Part shown: positions 34,844 to 45,842 of the stretch, piece by piece
How positions within the stretch are numbered: the stretch's first letter is position 1
Layout: each line of letters opens with the position of its first letter
Assembly: GCA_012845835.1 (NCBI GenBank)
Contig: JABAKD010000027.1
Location: forward strand, 12,818,487 to 12,882,486
Length of the DNA: 64,000 nucleotides
From: Undaria pinnatifida
Lineage: Eukaryota > Sar > Phaeophyceae > Laminariales > Alariaceae
Reading direction: 5' to 3'
The notes under the pieces: generated by a model
Told to the model about the DNA's origin: nothing
Database searches by the model: none
Seen by the model: the letters and a program-made list of their open reading frames with translations, nothing else
Made by a program: the position numbers and the translations under genes

Positions 34844-35504
34844 GCAGCAGCAGCAACAGCAGCCGCAGCCGCCTCACCACCAGCAGCAGCAGCAGCAGCA
34901 CCAAAGTGGTGATGGCGGTGTAGTGGGCCCACCGTACCGTTTAGATCCGGTATATGGGCAGTGGCGTTGGGATGACTCGAGGTTGGCCCCTTTTGGGAAC
35001 GCTGGTAATGTACCTCCGATGGGATATGTACCAGTTCAACCTCCGCCTGGTGCACTACCACCGAGACCCCCGCCACCGGCAGGATCGGGACCGCCACGTA
35101 GAGGTACTCCGATAGCTCCCCGGCTATGCTTCAAGTGTCAGCAACCGGGGCATTATGCCGCTCAATGCACTGCGCACGCACACGCACACGTCGCGCAAAA
35201 TTACCCACCCAGCTCAGGTTATTTAGGCGCGCACGTTGCATCGTTTAGCCCCCCACCAGCGTCAAACGACAGAAATTGCAGGCCGGAGCATACCATGAGC
35301 CCTATGGAGCTGGTGACTACGCTCCGACTAGCTATGCTCCGCAGTACGTTGCCGCAGCAGCAGCACCGTACGCCTCCTCGACCGTCCACTCCCCGTATGA
35401 CTCTCAAGGGGCAGCGGAATCCACGCATAGCAGAAGCACGCCTGACGACCCACACGTTCTCACCGCGCAGATTGCTCAACCAATCCAATACCCCTCCGAA
35501 ATGA
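34155..35504 (+). pseudogene. Gag-like ORF with polyQ and zinc knuckle (copia 2)
   Basis: The recognisable part starts near 34,404 (MAEGEDPVEYLSRIDKTLQK), matching residues about 163 onward of copia 3 Gag. The N-terminal half of Gag is missing; the first 80 codons are unrelated. A Q-rich block at 34,765-34,900 includes more than 20 consecutive Gln, encoded mostly by CAG. The nucleic-acid-binding CCHC knuckle is CFKCQQPGHYAAQC at 35,128-35,169. The frame then continues about 110 codons in what becomes nonsense overlapping the pol frame. Gag would package element RNA, but this copy is likely inactive. Confidence 0.85.
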
Positions 35505-37735
35505 AAGAGACGCCTTGTGACATTTCTGGGGGTAGCGGTAGAGATGAGTGGGTTGCCGACTCTGGTGCTTCGTATCACGTGACGGGGGACCCCACTGGGA
35601 TGTTTGACTGTAAGCCCCCTCCGGTAGGTAAGGAGAGGTTAGTGATAGGTGACATGACGATGATGGGCGTCGAGTGCTTTGGCAAGCTGTCTCTGTTGAT
35701 GCACTGCCAGGGTGGTGACACGCATGTACGGCTGACGAACGTGGCATACGTGCCTGGAGTCCAGTTTAACTTATTCTCATTACACGCTGTGATGTCAAAG
35801 TGCCGTGTGACCATGGACACCGAGGGGGTTCACATGCTTGGGGGGAGTGTTTCGTTCGTACGCAGAGAGGCTGGCTCATACTGCTCCGCAACTAGGATCA
35901 CCGACCCCCCCATGGCTAACGCAGTATTGATCCCTGGCAAGCAGCAACGGATCGATATTAACGACCTGCACGTTGCGCTAGCCCACTCACATGCTGAAAC
36001 CCTACGCGAGACGGCACGCCAACATGGTGTAGAAGTGGTAGGAGAGTTGGTCCCTTGTGCTGGGTGTTCCGAAGCCAAGGGTAGGAGGATGCCAGTTCCG
36101 AGATCCACCAACAGTCGCTCGACCAAACCCTTTGAGCGTCTGTTTGTAGACCTGTCCGGAAAGCGCCCCGCGTCATCTGGTGGTTACCACTACCTAATGA
36201 TGATTGTGGACGATTTTTCTCGGTTTGGATGGACTTACTTCCTCAAGGAGAAGTCCGACGTGCCCGCTGTTTTCGCTGGTTTTCTGGCTGACATTCGGGC
36301 ACAGGGCACCCCATCCATTGTGGAGTGCCTACGCTCAGATAACGGTACTGAATTCACTAAGGGTGAGTTCGTGACGCTGCTAGACCACCACCGTATCCGC
36401 CGAGAATACACGCCCATAGACTCTCCAAAGTACGACGGCGTGGTCGAGCGCAGGATTGACCTAGTCTTGGAGGCCGCGATGGCGTCCTGCCTGGAGGCTC
36501 CCCGCCTGTTCGGCGGCGTGCCTCTGCCGCCGACAGGGCCTCTATGGGCGGAAGCGTGCGTGCACGCGAGTGATGCCATCAACGTGTCGGCGAGGGTGAG
36601 CGACAGGCCGGGCATGTTGTCGCCTTACCAAAAGTTGTATGGTAGGGCACCGTTCCCGCGACTGCTCCCCTTTCTAAAGCCAGGCTTTTATTATGTGAAG
36701 CGGACGCTGAAATCTGAGCCGAAGGCACAGGTTTGCTTTTTCTTGAGCAGCGGTAGCAACCACCCGAGGGACTGTTGCAAGGTGTTACTTGTGTCCGGCC
36801 GCCGGTCGTACACCCGTGTTGTTACTTGGGAGCATCCGCGGGAAGCCTTTGCTGGGTTGCTCCCTGCGGCATGGGCCAAGGACACCCCGTCATCTGGGCC
36901 GAGTTTGCAAGAGGCGCAGATGCCCCCGGAAGACGGGGAGGTATGGCATGAGCTGGCACCGGTGCCGTCAAGGACGTCACCGGGGCTGGCACAACTGTCA
37001 CCGATCACGTCAAGGACGTCACCGGTGCCGTCACCGGTGCCGTCAAGGTCGTCACCGGTGCCGTCACATCCGTCACCGTTGCCGTCAAGGGCGTCACCGG
37101 CGCCGTCAAGGGCGTCACCGGTGCCGTCACAGCCGACACCAGTGCCGTCAAGGGCGTCACAGACGTTGGTTCAGCCGTCACCGGTGTGGACGTCAAGGGC
37201 GTCACCGGGGGCGACACAGCCGTCACCGGTGGTGCCGTCAAGGGCGTCGCCGGGGCCGGCACAGCCGTCGCTGGTGACGTCAAGGGCGTCACCAGGCCTG
37301 GCACAGCCGCCTCAGTCACAGTCGTTGCCGCTGTCACACCAGTTCTCAGGAGCTGGTGATGGTGGCGAGCCACAACACCTGGGGCGCACGCGGGCGCAGA
37401 CTGCTCGCAACCAGGCAGAAATTGACAGATCGCAGACTGTAAATGACGGTGTAGTTCAACTGGGACGCACCAGGGGGCAAACCGCGCGCAATCAGGGGGG
37501 TATGCAACATGGACTGTTGTCTTTGATGGCTGCGCGGGAGGGTATTGGTCATGTACTGTACCATCAAGCCCCACCTCACAAGAACCCTCCTCTACCCTCG
37601 CGCCCGGTGAGTGAACTCTTGACGCCGAACTCGTACTCGGAAGCGCTCACCGACGAATATTCTGATCTCTGGATTCAGGCCATGGAGAAAGAATATGGTG
37701 GCTTGGAGAACGCGGGTACTTTCGGCGCGATCTAG
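35249..37735 (+). CDS. Pol: protease-integrase region of copia 2
   Basis: The frame opens immediately after TAG at 35,246-35,248, has no ATG near its start, and is -1 relative to gag. Protease motif ADSGAS (Asp at about 35,558). Integrase zinc region H-x4-H plus CAGC, then catalytic Asp (FVDLSG, 36,149), Asp (LRSDNG, 36,338) and Glu (VVERR, 36,446), giving DD35E intact. A linker at 36,960-37,330 is a minisatellite of GTCACCGGTGCCGTCAAGG units encoding SPVPSRA-like repeats. TAG at 37,733-37,735 ends the frame just before RT; the next codons continue in the same frame. It would cut polyprotein, integrate cDNA and tether to host DNA if expressed. Confidence 0.88.
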   Translation, partial: PPTSVKRQKLQAGAYHEPYGAGDYAPTSYAPQYVAAAAAPYASSTVHSPYDSQGAAESTHSRSTPDDPHVLTAQIAQPIQYPSEMKETPCDISGGSGRDEWVADSGASYHVTGDPTGMFDCKPPPVGKERLVIGDMTMMGVECFGKLSLLMHCQGGDTHVRLTNVAYVPGVQFNLFSLHAVMSKCRVTMDTEGVHMLGGSVSFVRREAGSYCSATRITDPPMANAVLIPGKQQRIDINDLHVALAHSHAETLRETARQHGVEVVGELVPCAGCSEAKGRRMPVPRSTNSRSTKPFERLFVDLSGKRPASSGGYHYLMMIVDDFSRFGWTYFLKEKSDVPAVFAGFLADIRAQGTPSIVECLRSDNGTEFTKGEFVTLLDHHRIRREYTPIDSPKYDGVVERRIDLVLEAAMASCLEAPRLFGGVPLPPTGPLWAEACVHASDAINVSARVSDRPGMLSPYQKLYGRAPFPRLLPFLKPGFYYVKRTLKSEPKAQVCFFLSSGSNHPRDCCKVLLVSGRRSYTRVVTWEHPREAFAGLLPAAWAKDTPSSGPSLQEAQMPPEDGEVWHELAPVPSRTSPGLAQLSPITSRTSPVPSPVPSRSSPVPSHPSPLPSRASPAPSRASPVPSQPTPVPSRASQTLVQPSPVWTSRASPGATQPSPVVPSRASPGPAQPSLVTSRASPGLAQPPQSQSLPLSHQFSGAGDGGEPQHLGRTRAQTARNQAEIDRSQTVNDGVVQLGRTRGQTARNQGGMQHGLLSLMAAREGIGHVLYHQAPPHKNPPLPSRPVSELLTPNSYSEALTDEYSDLWIQAMEKEYGGLENAGTFGAI

Positions 37736-38760
37736 CAACCAAACGGCCTGAATGTTCTTTCGGCGAAGTGGGTGTACGGTTGGAAATCGAATGAGATTGG
37801 CTTTGCGACCAGGGCTAAGGCGAGGTTGGTAGCGAGGGGTTGCGGGCAGCGTGAAGGTATCGATTTCTTTGAGACATTTGCCCCGACGCCTACGGCGTCC
37901 TGCATCCGCTTGTTGGGTGCCATTGCTTGCGAGTTAGATTTGGATCTTTGTCTTTTCGATGCAGAGCAGGCTTTTGTTCAGTCAAACCTAGACGAAGATG
38001 TTTTTATGCGGCTACCCCGGGGTTGTGGTGAGATGTCTGGTAAGGTAGTACGCTTGAACCGCAGTCTCTACGGCTTGAAACAAGCGTCGAGATCGTGGCA
38101 CAACCACTTGCTATCGCACATGAAGAGTCTTGGTTTTGAGCAGAGTCTAGCAGACGCGTGTGTCTTGCGCTTGGTCGAGTCTGGAACTGTCTCCATAGTA
38201 ACAGTAGTTCATGTGGACGATATCTTCGCAGTGGGACGGGAAGCTAGATGCGACCAGTTCTGCGAAGACTTGAACCGCCTAGTGCCGATTAACAACCTTG
38301 GCGAGCTAAGGTGGTATGCTGGCTGCCGGTATTCTAGAGATTGGGATGCTGGCACTTTAACGATCTCGCAACAAGCTTTCGCTGAAAACACAGCTTTGAA
38401 GTTCGGCGTTAGCTCGGGCAGAAGAAACCCGTTAGAAACGGGCCTTAAACTCGAAGAGTTCGATGCGACTGAACCTGAGGGTGACTGGCCTTTCCGTGAA
38501 CTGGTAGGGTGCTTGATGTGGCTTGCCAATCAGACACGTCCGGATATTGCGAACGCAGTGAGAGCGGTAGCCAGGTACACCAACTCGCCCAGGGCGATAC
38601 ACTGGAAGACAGCGGTTGGCATTTTAGGGTATGTTTTTTTCACGAGTGATTTTGGCATTACTTTTCAGAGAGGTAAGGGACTGGAGCTGGTTGCGTATGC
38701 GGATGCAGACTACGCCAGCAATGCCACTGTAGGAGGTCGGTTTCCGGTGGGGCTGTTATG
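37736..38760 (+). CDS. Pol: reverse transcriptase of copia 2
   Basis: Same frame as the integrase part, after one TAG. RT signatures include KARLVARGCGQREGIDFFET, FDAEQAFVQS, LNRSLYGLKQASRSWH and the catalytic HVDD (38,210-38,221; copia elements usually have YVDD). WLANQTRPDIANAV begins the connection to RNase H, whose first catalytic Asp lies in AYADADYAS. A frameshift at about 38,733 (after VGG) moves the rest to another frame, so the frame that stays open to 38,809 ends in nonsense. Confidence 0.9.
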
Positions 38761-39150
38761 TGCGCAGGAGCATGCGTGTGCTGGTTTTCGAGGACTCAAA
38801 AGTGCGTGACGCTTTCGACCACAGAAGCCGAGTACGTAGCACTAGCAGACACCATCAAAGAGGTGATTTTCTTGCGGTACGTGTGGAGTTTTATTTTGCC
38901 TGGCCTTGGTTCCGCATGCATCACGGTTTTTGAGGACAACAAGGGGGCAAGGCACCTGGCTCATAACCCGGTGTGCGCGTCGAATTCGAAACACATCGAC
39001 ATTAGGCACCACTTCCTCCGTGAGCTTGTATTCAGGGGAGAGTTTGACATTGTCGCCGTAGAGTCTGAGCAGCAACACGCAGACTTCCTGACGAAGGCAC
39101 TTGCCGGTCCAGTTTTTCGTTTTCACCGGGATTTTGTGATGAACATTTGA
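38733..39150 (+). CDS. Pol: RNase H end of copia 2 (frameshifted)
   Basis: After the frameshift the frame reads WFSRTQKCVTLSTTEAEYVA, with the catalytic Glu in TEAEY (38,830-38,832), Asp in FEDNKGA and Asp in HIDIRHHF, so the acidic residues remain. It ends FRFHRDFVMNI and TGA at 39,148-39,150. The residues needed for RNase H are intact, but translation would need the frameshift to be bypassed. Confidence 0.88.
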
Positions 39151-40316
39151 TTTTGGGAGAACGGGGGAATATGTCATGATTTAGTACGCTAGGTTCGTTT
39201 TTTTCTACTGTTTAATAATGATAGCTGAGCCAAATCGTTCAGGTTATATTTTTGGGGGGATTTGGGGACGATGACGATTTTTGGTAACTACCCGGGGTCA
39301 TCCCTGCGTAATCAGTCCATGGTTTTCTCAACCAGCCCCGTAATGAGACCCAGCTGAGCCAAATCGTTCAGTTTATATTGTTTTTGGGGTTCGGGGACGG
39401 CAACGGTTATTTTTTTGGTAAACTACCGGGGGTCATCCCTGCGTAATCAGTCTATGGTTTTCTCAACTAGCCCCATAATGAGACCCAGCTGAGCCAAACC
39501 GTTTAGTTTTCATCCTGCAAGGAGGGGTCACGCCCACCTGTTAACGCTTGTGCGGGAAAGGATTCGCTTGACCACTTGAGAGGATTATGGCTCGTTAAGT
39601 AGGAAAAAGGTCTCAAACTCGACGAGTTCGATACGTCTGAACCCCAGGGCGACTAACTTTTTCGCGAGCTGATTTGAATTGTTTCTTGACGGATTAATCT
39701 GCATATATTAGCTGGATTTTCGTACTTCTAAGAGTGCATAGTAGTCAGGGAGGCAAGTAACTTGACTTTTGAAGTAATACTGTTTTCACGATTGCGTTGT
39801 CTAGTATGGCATTATTTTGCTCTGGATTTGAGCGTTTGGAATCTGAATGGATTTTTAGTATGTGACCAGCCGGGAGGCGTTTATCTCATTCGAAAGTGAG
39901 TTTTGAGACTGCTGTCCAATCACACTTGTTGGCACCCCTGTTCTATGGAGCTGACAACCGTTTTATAAGGCAAGGCTGAATGCTGGTTATAAGGCCGATG
40001 TTTGAGTTTTCGGATTTGAGTTTTCGGATTTGAGTTTTCGGTCTATGAATTTCGGATTTGAGTTTTGTATTTGGACTTAGGATTTTACGACTTACCAGGT
40101 AGATCTTGAGTTCGTGAAGATTGATGTTGAATACTGTCCCTGAATTGTGTCTCTAGATTTATGGAGTGCTTTTTACGGACTATGGTGTTGCAATCTTTCT
40201 TTCTTGTCACGGAGGTACTGGGAGGATATTGATTGACCGTAATTTTCATTGAATCGTTTTACCCTGATGATATGACAATACAGCATCATACCGTGTCATT
40301 TACGAAGCAGGGAGGC
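39151..40316 (+). other. 3' untranslated region of copia 2 with duplications
   Basis: AGCTGAGCCAAATCGTTCAG starts a unit at about 39,222 that repeats at about 39,350 and partly at 39,486 (period about 130 bp). At 39,600-39,680 there is a degenerate copy of the RT segment at 38,441-38,520 (CTCAAACTCGACGAGTTCGA). At 40,005-40,070 there are 18-bp repeats GGATTTGAGTTTTC. No intact gene. Confidence 0.75.
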
Positions 40317-40603
40317 TGTTGATTGTATGCTTGGATATGATGCGGATATGATGACGGTTGAGTATTGTAGGGGTTTCCAGTGATAAGTTGGCTACATGAT
40401 AGCGGGGTATCGGGATGGTGGAAATACTCCGCCTATTTATCCGTCTTTCTTCCTGGCGAGCGCTCTCCATGCTGCGCCTTGGCTAGGAGCAACGTAATAT
40501 ATATTTGTTCGTCTTATGCTTGTTTTCATACCGGTGACTCCACTACCCCACTATTGTCAGCTCAACGGGTAAGCCCTCTACGCTTCGTAGGGATCAGCAA
40601 ACA
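40317..40603 (+). repeat. 3' LTR of copia 2
   Basis: 287 bp, starting TGTTGATTG after the purine tract and ending CAGCAAACA. It is 280/287 identical to the 5' LTR by my count. Confidence 0.95.
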
Positions 40604-41284
40604 GGCTGCGATCCGCGAGAATCCGGGGTCTGCTGCTGGTGCTTGCTGCTGCCAGTACTGCTGCTGCTGCTGCTGCTTCGACGACGACTGGCCTCGCCTG
40701 TTTACGTTTGGTCACATTTCGTACTGGAATGACCGTATTGTTACTGTTTCGACTTGAGCCGGGGCGGGGTTCGCGTCACACTGTATGCCTTGGTACAAGT
40801 AGCAAGGGGTACTGCCTGGTGATTGTTCTACACGCTGTGATGACTTATGATCGGAGCATCTGCACGAGAGAGGCAGGAAGCGGTAATTTTGTATAAGTTA
40901 CGGATCCGCGGGGCGCCTGCGCGGCAATGGCCCTCAGCTGTAAGTTTGGAAAAGGCGGATCCGTGAGCCAGATCCACGGATTTGACCCGCGGGTCAGCGG
41001 AAAGAAACTTGCGGGTCATGATGGCTTAACCCGCGAGTGAACCGATTCTCGAGGGTCGTGACCCGACCCGACCCGCGAGATTTTGAAAAGCTCTTGACCC
41101 GACTCGACCCGACCCGCGAGATTTTGAAACCTCTTGACCCGACCCGACCCGACCCGCGAGATTTTGAAGCCTATCGACCGGACCCTACCCGACCCGCGAG
41201 ATTTTGAAGAATATTGACCCGACCCGAACCGACCCGACCCGACCCGCGAGATTTTGAAGCCCCCTTGACCCGTGAAAACCCCTG

Positions 41285-41949
41285 CAAAGCACGCCTTCCA
41301 CACCGCCTATACTTCTCCATAAAGTGTTCTAGGGGAAAAGAACCACCCGCCGATACGATACCGGGACGAATGCATGCCACAGGTTTCTTACGTGGATACC
41401 GTGTACTACTACTATAGCCTGCGCGTGGCGCAGCTTAACAACAGAAACGATTTTTCCCCTTGTTTTTATTTTGAAAATTTATTCCCTGTTTTTTGGTACA
41501 CCCTCCCCATCCATGCTATAAGTCAGACAAAAAGCGTGTATGAAATAGAGCATCAGTCAGTGTGCGTGCTCTTACTCGTACCTATACTGCTTGCACGAGT
41601 ACAAATATGTCGATGTGCCCGAACTACCAACCTCGAGGCCGGGGACGCAGCCACTCGTAATGTTGTGTGGCTTTTTCTGGCGCAGTAATCGTAATCACTA
41701 CCTCCTAGTTTTAGTCATGCGTGCGCTTGCCACGTCTATATCAATGTACGTACGTACCTACCGAAATTCAATAAATGAATGCACTACTATGATACCTGCC
41801 GCGGTACCATGGTTTTTTTTTTTCGGTAAATGTTATTTGTTTTGGGGCAAAGTATGAAGCCAATTTTGAAATAATGTGTTGTCAAGTTTCATTTTGTCAA
41901 CCTCTCCATACATTAAGATCCGAAGAATAACTGGAGAGTACCGTTCAAA
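41285..41949. other. Unrecognised spacer
   Basis: Begins with the hAT target duplication. Short frames only; no recognisable domain. Confidence 0.4.
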
Positions 41950-42165
41950 ATGTTTTGCGCGCTTCTCGCTTGTCTCGCTCAGCATCCATCCGCGTTCACA
42001 TCGAGGTGCGGAACGGATAAGGCAGGACGAGGGGCGTTACAGCCGCCCCCCGAAGACGGCGCTCGAACGATTTGACCGAAGATTCCAGTTCCGAGAATCC
42101 CATACTGAGGCCGAAACGAAAAAAAAATCCTGAACAAAACCCCCCAAAAAGAACGATCATATATA
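41950..42165. repeat. Family H copy 1 (degenerate tRNA-Arg-like)
   Basis: Matches 47,080-47,290: CTCGCTCAGCATC, GAACGGATAAGGCAGGACGA, CCGCCCCCCGAAGACGGCGC, TCCAGTTCCG. The GGATAAGGC...CCGAAGATTCCAGTTCCGAG layout resembles a decayed tRNA-Arg body. It abuts family C copy b. Confidence 0.6.
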
Positions 42166-42169
42166 TTAT

Positions 42170-43015
42170 AAAATTAAAATACACTCCAGCTGTGAGATCG
42201 AATATTTTGTCGAAACTCATCTTTGCAAGCTGTGTGTGATACTCCGATCGCGCGTATTACGGGTTGTGTGTCCTCATTTAAAGATATAGGTCGGCGACTC
42301 CCCTTGCAACTACAGTGTAGCAATCAGGATCAACAGGGTGATGTTAGGCAGTCTGTGCGCGGAAACTACAAAACCCGTTTCTGAGGGGGACAAAATCTGA
42401 CAGCTGTGGAAGGAAATGCATCAGTTTATCAAGTGAATCCTGTAAGTCGAATATCCGGTGAGGGGAGGGCGGAGTTTTTAAGGACGTGGGGGCCTGATTT
42501 TGATCAAAAGGGGGGCGGGAGGGGGGGAGGGGGGGGAGGGGACGGGTGGGGTAGGTCAATTTGTGCCTGGAAACCATAAATATTTCTTGTGGGGGAGGGG
42601 GGGGGGGGATGTGGCAGGGGGGGCGGGGGGCGAGGGGGGAGGGCTTTAGGTCGCATAGATGTATGGGTTTGCTATACGCGTGGTGCTAGGTCTAGGCGAT
42701 GGTGCGGGTGGTGGGGAAGGAGAGGGCGTTGGGGGCGGGGGTGGGTGGAAATTGAGCAGCGGCATGGACGGCTCTAAAACGATTACGAGGCGATATCCAG
42801 GGCGTGGAAGTGTTTATTACTCTGGCGGGTTTCGATATCAGGTAGGACGTTTAAGCAAGAGGAATCGAGGGACAAAAAAAAAAAAACGAAAGGCCTGGGG
42901 GGGGGGGTTCCAATAGGTGACATATAATATTAAAATACAATCCAGCTGCGAGATCAAGGATTTGGTCGACACTGACGTTCGCAGCATTGTGTGTGATCCT
43001 CCGATCGCGCGCATT
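42170..43015 (+). repeat. Dispersed family C, copy b
   Basis: Starts AAAATACACTCCAGCTGTGA; the reverse-strand frame gives MSFDKIFDLTAGVYF. Then GTGATACTCCGATCGCGCGT, GTCGGCGACTCCCCTTGCAA, a TGTGCGCGGAAACTACAAAA unit and G-rich spacers at about 42,510-42,640. Confidence 0.88.
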
Positions 43016-43019
43016 AATC

Positions 43020-43690
43020 ATATATAATAAAAATTGAAATACACTCCAGCTGTGAGATCGAATATTTTGTCGAAACTCATCTTTGCAAGCTGTGTGTGAT
43101 ACTCCGATCGCGCGTATTACGGGTTGTGTGTCCTCATTAAGGACATAGGTCGGCGACTCCCCTTGCAACTACAGTGTAGCTATCAGGGCCAACAGGGTGA
43201 TGTTATGTAGGGGCTTGCTATACGCGCGGTGCTGGGTCTAGGCGATCGTGCGGATGGTGGGAAAGGAGGGGGCGTTGGAGGGGGGGAGGGGGGATGAATG
43301 AAAGCTACGTCATGGATGGCTAGAAAGATAATGACGTGATATCAGTTGCTTAGAAGTGTTTGTTACTCTGGCCGATTTCGATTGTAAGAGGGGCGTTTGA
43401 ACCAACTGGGCGGGGAACAAAAGGGAAGGGGGGGGGGTGGGGAAGGGCGGAGATAAGTTGGAGCTACGGCATGGATGGGTAGATGGATAATGAGATGCTA
43501 TCAGCTGGCTGGTAGTGTTTACTACTTTGGCAGATTTTGATTTCAGGTGGGGCGTTTGAACAAGAGGGATCGGCGGGGGGGGGGGGGGGGGGGGGGGGGC
43601 GAGCATTTCAATATGTGCGCGGAAACTATAAATCCTTGAAGGGGACGAATCTGACGGTTGCAGCAAGAAGACACCCCTTTATTTCACCCG
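43020..43690 (+). repeat. Dispersed family C, copy c
   Basis: A new start, AAATACACTCCAGCTGTGAG at about 43,038, follows copy b directly, so the two are in tandem. G runs lie at about 43,425 and 43,572-43,599 (over 25 G). Confidence 0.85.
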
Positions 43691-45009
43691 CCTGGCAATG
43701 TTTATTTTTCTAGAAGGTTTGATGTTACATGTTGATGCAACCCAGTTCTTAGGTGTAGTAAACAACGTGTTAAAAGCTTCATAATTTGTTATTGTACATG
43801 GATCGGAATATTTCAATCGATAGGTACAATCATGTAGATACCATTATTTTCTGACATCGCTAATTATAAGAAAGATATACATATTGCCAAATACAACAGG
43901 CGAGGTTATGTGGTCATGCAATGTCACCGCCGTTGAAAACGAAAGGGAGAGATGCGAATGGTTATTGTTTTATATATATTCACAGGGGCATTCGCCGGCG
44001 TCCATGCTTCGGGTAGGGCAGGACAGCACTTCGACAAGTTAAGGTGTAGCTGTCCAATTTTTGACATTCATTGAACTTTAAAGGTAATGCCAAAACTTTA
44101 ATACGAACATGCGATTATGAAGGTCATAATTTCACAGAAGAAAAACGTCATATACAACAAAGAAGGCAAGGATAGGCGAACCACACTGCTGTTGTTAAAT
44201 GCGCCGTCACGAGTAAAAGTTGGCGTATATCAAACAAAAATACCGGAAAGAGTATTGAGAACCTGCTTCGCCTCTAGGCGAAACGAAAGAAGACTTGGCA
44301 TCAATGAAGAGACTGCACTGCTGTCCCCGTCGCATTGGAGGTTCGAAGTCGACAGGATGCGAAGTCGGTTTGCATCAAGCGTTGACATGGGGCCATGTCA
44401 GCCGTTTAGGTCTTGGAAGAAGAGTTTTGTTTATTAGCTGAAGGCTGTCCCTTTGATTGGTCTGCGTGGTCACAGGCGAGGAGGGAAACGAAGAAGAGGA
44501 GATCTATCCCTCGTTGCGGTCTAAAATAGATGCGGGGTGGCTTTGCTCGTACGGGAGGTTGGCGTAGCGCATCTTCTCTGTGTTTACCCGGGAAGGCGGG
44601 ATATGTGTATCAGCTGTCTTTGCTTCGCGGGTGCTTTCACGTTGTCGAAATCGGACGTCCTCAATAAATAATATCCGGAGTGTCTCTACCATGACCACTG
44701 CTGACAGTGCCGTGCGTATTTCCTACTTAGAGACTAACATAGTATTTACTGGTACTAGTACTCTTTCGTTTCGGACTATGCGCATAGCGGAAAAGAGGTC
44801 GATGTTTAGTATTTTTTATTTCCGACTGAAAGTCCAACTTCAGAAAAAAATAGGTGCAGACAATCTAGTATCTTATTTCAGGATGTACTACTACTGCACC
44901 AAAAATAAGTAATCTGTCAATATTTTTTGCCTAGAGAAGAATGGACACATACAAATAAAACAGTCCCGGAACAGGATATAGGGGTGCTGTGTGTGGTAGT
45001 CATGATATA
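43691..45009. other. Unrecognised region
   Basis: Plus-strand frame 44,117-44,437 and minus-strand frame 44,504-44,698 read like ordinary protein but match no family I know. No splice structure could be settled. Confidence 0.35.
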
Positions 45010-45385
45010 CCTTTGCAACATTTTTTCTTCTTCATCCCATTCATTATTCTCGAACCTCTCGCGCTCCCTCCCAGTAGTAACTCAGATCCGGGGTCACATA
45101 GCGGGCCCTCCTCCCCCCTCCACACTTGGACACGTGCCTTCATTTTTGTCGCGAGAAGAAGTCAGCATTTATTTTCTTTCCTCGTCGACTCGCGTCGAAT
45201 TGTACCTACCCACGCTGCTAGGCGTTCTCGGCAGTTGATCTCTTTTTGTTTTTTTTGCATTTTTGCAAATAAAAGTCGAATCTCAGCATGGTGGGAATCG
45301 AACTCAAGGACAAACAAACGTTAACGTTAGTAGTACTCGAGGGTAAAACCACTATTAATAGACCACTAGGCCAACCGGCTGACAA
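45010..45385 (-). repeat. SINE-like element E, copy 2
   Basis: On the minus strand the right end has A-box GGTTGGCCTAGTGGTCTA and B-box GAGTTCGATTCCC about 70 nt apart, a tRNA-like head. The rest (GGGTCACATAGCGGGCCCTC, CGCGAGAAG, CCTCGTCGACTCGCGTCGAA) matches copy 1 at 31,660-32,000. Confidence 0.78.
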
Positions 45386-45564
45386 TTGAATAAAACAAAA
45401 GAGGATCTCTGCATAGAGATTACATTCCCCGATATTATATATATGCTATTACGATGGTTGACGCCGCGTTACGCAGAGAGGTGTTGCCTGTGGTGTCAGT
45501 CAACATTATTTACTGATGGAGCCTGTCCTGTGAGCACGGACTTGATTATGAGGATTAATATGAG

Positions 45565-45842
<278 letters not shown>

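Larger units (their letters stand above)
32739..40603 (+). mobile_element. Full-length Ty1/copia LTR retrotransposon (copia 2)
   Basis: 7,865 bp bounded by two 287-bp LTRs beginning TGTTGATTG and ending CAAACA. It is flanked by GGCTA (32734-32738) and GGCTG (40604-40608), a 5-bp duplication with one change. Removal restores the hAT interior found at 23,880. Domain order is Gag zinc knuckle, protease, integrase, reverse transcriptase, RNase H, the copia order. It is defective: frame changes or stops at about 35,250-35,500, 37,733 and 38,733. A purine-rich tract GAAGCAGGGAGG precedes the 3' LTR. No conventional TGG-type primer-binding site follows the 5' LTR. Confidence 0.95.
32176..41284. mobile_element. 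hAT-type element (copy 2) split by a copia insertion
   Basis: The ends CAGGGCTTTTCACGGG and CCCGTGAAAACCCCTG are flanked by a perfect 8-bp duplication CAAAGCAC (32168-32175 and 41285-41292). Left arm 32,195-32,370 and right arm 41,050-41,275 are GACCCGACCCG/CGAGATTTTGAAA arrays as in copy 1. The interior matches copy 1 (for example CTCCGGCCCCGGCA...CTGTCGGCAGGGGCT) up to 32,738 and resumes at 40,604. Without the copia element and its duplication it would be about 1,239 bp. It is non-autonomous. Confidence 0.92.
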
